Below are positions 60,746-64,000 of a stretch of DNA of 64,000 nt, one piece after another (the stretch's first letter is position 1; every line of letters starts with the position of its first letter). Source of the DNA: CAVSJA01 sp963728145 (lineage in GTDB: Bacteria; Bacteroidota; Bacteroidia; Chitinophagales; Chitinophagaceae); assembly GCA_963728145.1 (NCBI GenBank), contig CAVSJA010000006.1, positions 434,001 through 498,000 of the forward strand. Direction: 5' to 3'. The notes under the pieces were generated by a model. The model saw only the letters and a program-made list of their open reading frames with translations, was not told the DNA's origin and ran no database searches. A program made the position numbers and the translations under genes.

Positions 60746-61888
60746 ATGATAACCCCTGCCATCAACCAAATAGCTTCCCATATCCGTCACGGTGATATTT
60801 CTCTTTCCGTGAGAAGAATGCTCGATCTTTTTCTGGATACCGGCGATCCTGAATTGATCAAAGAAGCCATTCAATGGAGCAAAGCTTATCGGCAACAGCA
60901 AAAAATTTCCGAAGATCCGTCACCTGAATTTTATAAAACTGCTGAATCTTTGCTGGAGAAAGCGGCCAAATGGGAAGGAATACAAAGCCGCGGACCTGAA
61001 TTACTCGCGACTGCAGAACATATTTCCAAGCAATACCGGCGAAGCCATTTTACATTAAAACCAATCAGCCTTCAAATAAATACAGGGGATATCTTAGGTG
61101 TCGTAGGTGAAAATGGAAATGGGAAAACGACCTTGCTTCGTTGTCTTGCGGGCCAGCTTGCGCTCGACCAGGGTGAGATCCGTTACCGGTTACTGAACAA
61201 TCCAGATTATTACACTATCAAATCGCACATAGCTTTTATTCCCCAACGAATTCCAAGGTGGTATGGATTATTGAAAGATAATCTTCATTTCAGCGCTGCC
61301 ATTTCAGGAATCAAAGGCGAGAACAATCAATTGATGGTTGATTTTATGTTGGAGCGATTAAATCTTAGTGATTATGCTCATCTCAACTGGAATCAGATCA
61401 GTAGCGGATATCGTACAAGATTTGAGATAGCAAGGATCTTATTACAAAAACCGAGATTGCTTATTCTTGATGAACCATTGGCAAACCTTGACATAAATGC
61501 GCAGCAGACCATTCTTACCGATTTGAAGTATATGGCAAAGTCTGTGTACAATCCCATGGGCGTGTTGATGAGTTCACAGCAATTGCACGAAGTGGAAAAA
61601 GTAGCAGATACTGTATTATTTATTAAAAAGGGCGATTGCATTATCCGAAGCAAGGAAGCCAAACCCGAGATGCAGAGCTACGTCCTGGAAGTGGAAACCA
61701 GCGCAAGCAGAGATTCACTTTCACAGATCCTTGCTGGCAATGAAGTGAACATTCAATACAACGGAGGATTTTATACGATAACCTCAAGCTCAACCAATGC
61801 GCAGGAATTGGTAACTAAGCTGGTTGAGCATAAAATTCCCATCACTTATTTCCGAGATATCACTTATTCCACTAAACGATTTTTTTAA
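60746..61888 (+). CDS. ABC transporter ATP-binding protein with helical N-terminal extension
   Basis: A 380 residue protein. About 90 N-terminal residues (ISLSVRRMLDLFLDTGDPELI) form a predicted helical extension without a recognised domain. The ATPase follows: Walker A GVVGENGNGKTTLL near 117-130, the Q-loop in IAFIPQRIPRW, a variant signature ISSGYRTRFEIARIL (canonical LSGGQ), Walker B LLILDEPLANLD and a C-terminal about 80 residue domain. The next gene, 30 bases downstream, encodes a polytopic membrane protein that is its likely partner. The cargo is unknown. Confidence 0.87.
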   Translation: MITPAINQIASHIRHGDISLSVRRMLDLFLDTGDPELIKEAIQWSKAYRQQQKISEDPSPEFYKTAESLLEKAAKWEGIQSRGPELLATAEHISKQYRRSHFTLKPISLQINTGDILGVVGENGNGKTTLLRCLAGQLALDQGEIRYRLLNNPDYYTIKSHIAFIPQRIPRWYGLLKDNLHFSAAISGIKGENNQLMVDFMLERLNLSDYAHLNWNQISSGYRTRFEIARILLQKPRLLILDEPLANLDINAQQTILTDLKYMAKSVYNPMGVLMSSQQLHEVEKVADTVLFIKKGDCIIRSKEAKPEMQSYVLEVETSASRDSLSQILAGNEVNIQYNGGFYTITSSSTNAQELVTKLVEHKIPITYFRDITYSTKRFF

Positions 61889-61918
61889 TTCAGTCCCTTT
61901 ATTCCCAAGACAACCAAA

Positions 61919-63394
61919 ATGAAAAGACCCTTTGCCCCTTCATTTATAGACAAGCTGGATGAAGACCTGTTATTGCATCGACCCGATACCTGGTCCACGA
62001 GAATTCACCTGATGCTTTATTACGGAATATTATTTAATATAATCATTGCGGGGATTTGCTTCCTTGTGCCTTTCGATCCCGGCAGTTCCGGTCAAATGGG
62101 AGTTTGGACTACGCTATTGGGCATTATTTCCGCGATCGCAATTATTTTCTGGTTAATTTATCTTCTTCGATTCAACGTCTTTAAGCGTTATGGACAAATT
62201 CGTGCAGGGGATGGTGTAAAAACATTTGTGCTTTTCTTTATTTGCATTGGCACACTCGTACTTGTTCCTTTTGTACCTCCCTATGTGGAATCGGTACGTG
62301 CAAATAATAAGTTCGGCAATGAAGAAGTCGTGAATGATCTCAATGCGATCAATACAAAACTTATTCAACTCGAATACGATTCACTCGACCTGACCTGGGA
62401 TAATGACTCTGTCAGAGTTATTAATTCTTATCGTGATCGGGTAATCGATTACAACAATAATGTGGCAACTATCGCGGGTTCACGTTACGCAGTACTAGAC
62501 ACCGGTGGGCTTAGGTCGCGATTGCTCGAAACAGACAGCGTGGTAAAAATCAATGATTCCTTTTACGTGTTCTATAACTGTCCAACCTATAGAATACTTG
62601 ATCCGTATGACGCTGATCAATATTCGAAGGCGGATCTTTTTTCTTCAGCGGACCTCTATTATCGCGTATTAAAGAATTTTAGTCGGCCCAATACTTCAGA
62701 GACAACGAAGGAATTATTGGCTTTGTTAGATAAATATGATCCCGGTAGAATTAACTATGATTTTGAGTATTATAACAACGAAGGTGGTCATGTCGGCAAG
62801 ATCAAAAGAAAATACAAACTGTATTATACGGAAGGAAGATTTAATCGTATTGTCGAAGCAAAATATCGATGGAAAGGTGAATTCACCCAAATAGTGTATC
62901 GCGTATTTTATTATATAGTCCTCACGCTAACCCTGCTAGTCTTCGTTTTCCGCCACACGACAGTACGAACTTTCTTCCTGACCATTCTGAGTGGATTTAT
63001 TCTTACTATATTAAGCTCAATTTTCCTGGCGATTTCTGCAAGCTCGGTTGAAGGCCCACTGGTGATAACTATGACCTATTGGTTCGTATTTGGTCTGATC
63101 GCATTTATGGGAATAATGACAAGAATAAGAAACGTGGTTACGGGAATCGCGCTAAACTTGTTTGTTTATTGCACACCCTTCATTCCATTAATGGCAACGG
63201 CCTTTTACTATTTGCAACTAAGAGAGAGCAAAAGGAATATTTCGACAGAGCCATTGTACGATCCGACCTTATTTGATCGTGAATCAATTCATTATTTCTA
63301 TGCTGAGATTGCAGGATTGGCGTTGCTGTTAGTAATGATCGAGTTTGTTTTTAGAAAGTTGTATAGGAATTGGTATGCGAAACCCGAACAATAG
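61919..63394 (+). CDS. Polytopic membrane protein, probable ABC partner
   Basis: A 491 residue protein with three N-terminal membrane segments (about 31-55, 62-84, 100-120), a soluble loop of about 190 residues, then five more segments (about 320-485). I recognise no family. The 3+5 layout with a large extracytoplasmic loop after segment 3 resembles ABC permeases of the ABC-2 or FtsX kind only loosely. Its position 30 bases behind the ATPase gene suggests a shared transporter or signalling complex. Confidence 0.75.
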   Translation: MKRPFAPSFIDKLDEDLLLHRPDTWSTRIHLMLYYGILFNIIIAGICFLVPFDPGSSGQMGVWTTLLGIISAIAIIFWLIYLLRFNVFKRYGQIRAGDGVKTFVLFFICIGTLVLVPFVPPYVESVRANNKFGNEEVVNDLNAINTKLIQLEYDSLDLTWDNDSVRVINSYRDRVIDYNNNVATIAGSRYAVLDTGGLRSRLLETDSVVKINDSFYVFYNCPTYRILDPYDADQYSKADLFSSADLYYRVLKNFSRPNTSETTKELLALLDKYDPGRINYDFEYYNNEGGHVGKIKRKYKLYYTEGRFNRIVEAKYRWKGEFTQIVYRVFYYIVLTLTLLVFVFRHTTVRTFFLTILSGFILTILSSIFLAISASSVEGPLVITMTYWFVFGLIAFMGIMTRIRNVVTGIALNLFVYCTPFIPLMATAFYYLQLRESKRNISTEPLYDPTLFDRESIHYFYAEIAGLALLLVMIEFVFRKLYRNWYAKPEQ

Positions 63395-63397
63395 GGT

Positions 63398-63457
63398 AGC
63401 TGCGAGTTGTGAGCTGCGAGCTTCGAGCTCATGGCTCATAGCTCACAGCTCGAAACT
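63398..63457. repeat. 32-nt AGCT/GAGCC inverted repeat, copy 3
   Basis: Left arm 63398-63429 and right arm 63426-63457 match at 24 of 32 positions in inverted orientation and meet with no loop. The element lies between the convergent membrane-protein and gltX genes and overlaps the gltX stop. Confidence 0.8.
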
Positions 63458-64000
63458 CAAAAAATGTCTAACCCTCTTGATCGCCTCTTCCTTCCCCAAT
63501 ACATCCGCAATATGAAATACCGGTGGACCAAACTTTCCACCAACCAGCATTACACGTAATGGCAATTGCAACTCACCAGGTTTGATTCCTTTTTCTGCAG
63601 CCAATTTTTTGAATTCATCTTCAAGGAAAGCAGCGCTCCATTCATTAACTGCCGACCAGCCCTCAGCAAGTGATTCAAAAAATTTTCGTTTTTCTTCTGT
63701 CCACTTGGGTTTGACAGCTTCAGTATCAAATTTCTCTGGAAAAACAAAGAAGAAAGAAGACTGATCATAGAAATCGGGCAGTGTTGTACAGCGTTCCTTA
63801 ACAAGGCCGATTATTTTTTCCAGGAATTTATCATCTTTTATTTCGATTCCTTTTTCCTTAAATATCTTTTTTACTTCTTCAACAAGTTTTGAAGCATCTG
63901 ATCCTTTGATCCATTCGTGATTGAACCATTTGGCTTTTTCATAATCGAATTTGGCACCACCACTATGCACTCGTTCTATCGAAAACTTTTTTATCAAGTC
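63443..64000 (-). CDS. gltX: Glutamyl-tRNA synthetase, C-terminal part
   Basis: The last 185 codons of a class I aminoacyl-tRNA synthetase; the 5' part lies beyond 64000 and the frame is open to the edge. The segment LIKKFSIERVHSGGAKFDYEKAKWFNHEWI is the junction before the anticodon-binding domain, and LQLPLRVMLVGGKFGPPVFHIADVLGKEEAIKRVR is the standard GltX C terminus. Catalytic motifs are off the window. The final codons overlap a 32 base repeat arm. Confidence 0.93.
   Translation of the reverse strand, partial: DLIKKFSIERVHSGGAKFDYEKAKWFNHEWIKGSDASKLVEEVKKIFKEKGIEIKDDKFLEKIIGLVKERCTTLPDFYDQSSFFFVFPEKFDTEAVKPKWTEEKRKFFESLAEGWSAVNEWSAAFLEDEFKKLAAEKGIKPGELQLPLRVMLVGGKFGPPVFHIADVLGKEEAIKRVRHFLSFEL

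Overview
The window looks like chromosomal DNA of a member of the Bacteroidota, most likely a chitinophaga-type lineage. The evidence is the gliding ABC pair gldF-gldG, exported proteins with type IX secretion style C termini, a MurF-alanine racemase fusion, and promoters of the TAnnTTTG type placed a few bases ahead of start codons. The family level assignment is inference. I see no rRNA, tRNA or CRISPR array.

Layout. 1-2511 (minus): a large BNR-repeat exoprotein cut by the window edge. 2800-6696: mfd and a small DUF4870 membrane protein. 7656-6700 and 14592-9128 (minus): a tight lipid-type operon (ThiL-like kinase, alpha-oxoamine synthase, DUF3419/BtaA-like transferase, tandem GNAT protein, diacylglycerol-kinase-like lipid kinase). 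A UbiA prenyltransferase follows it but is separated by a 1.45 kb island holding a REP-associated tyrosine transposase between mirror-image repeat arrays. A degenerate desaturase-like gene is divergent from the operon. 15877-19045: a GNAT enzyme, acpP, fabF, rnc. 19180-24940: a PQQ-type dehydrogenase lipoprotein, a type IX cargo protein, a beta-lactamase-like hydrolase, methylmalonyl-CoA epimerase, cysteine desulfurase and an IscA-like protein. 24941-25293 holds a candidate leftward small RNA. 25294-32123: gldF, gldG, terC, murF-alr, lspA. 32192-38026: an unknown lipoprotein and two large exported proteins. 38129-39526: fumC.

39664-59287 reads as a fucoside-handling locus without SusC/SusD. 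It has a divergent LacI regulator, a FucU-like lipoprotein, a GH29 fucosidase, SDR, ROK and SIS enzymes, a MetE-like protein and a UlaG-like hydrolase. These are followed by a planctomycete-style set (cytochrome/DUF1549/DUF1553 protein, DUF1501 protein, TIM-barrel protein, membrane cytochrome with leucine-rich repeats), a GH95-like gene broken by clustered indels, and a second GH29 enzyme. 59288-64000: enoyl-CoA hydratase, a B12-binding mutase subunit, an ABC ATPase with a membrane partner, and the 3' part of gltX.

The most unusual structure is intergenic. Many gaps carry imperfect inverted repeats built from short tandem words (7-9 bp), each family with its own vocabulary and several families recurring. 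One family flanks a four-helix-bundle ORF in the manner of a 23S rRNA intervening sequence. The best candidates for undescribed biology are the lipid operon, this four-helix element, the word-repeat hairpins and the orphan small RNA.
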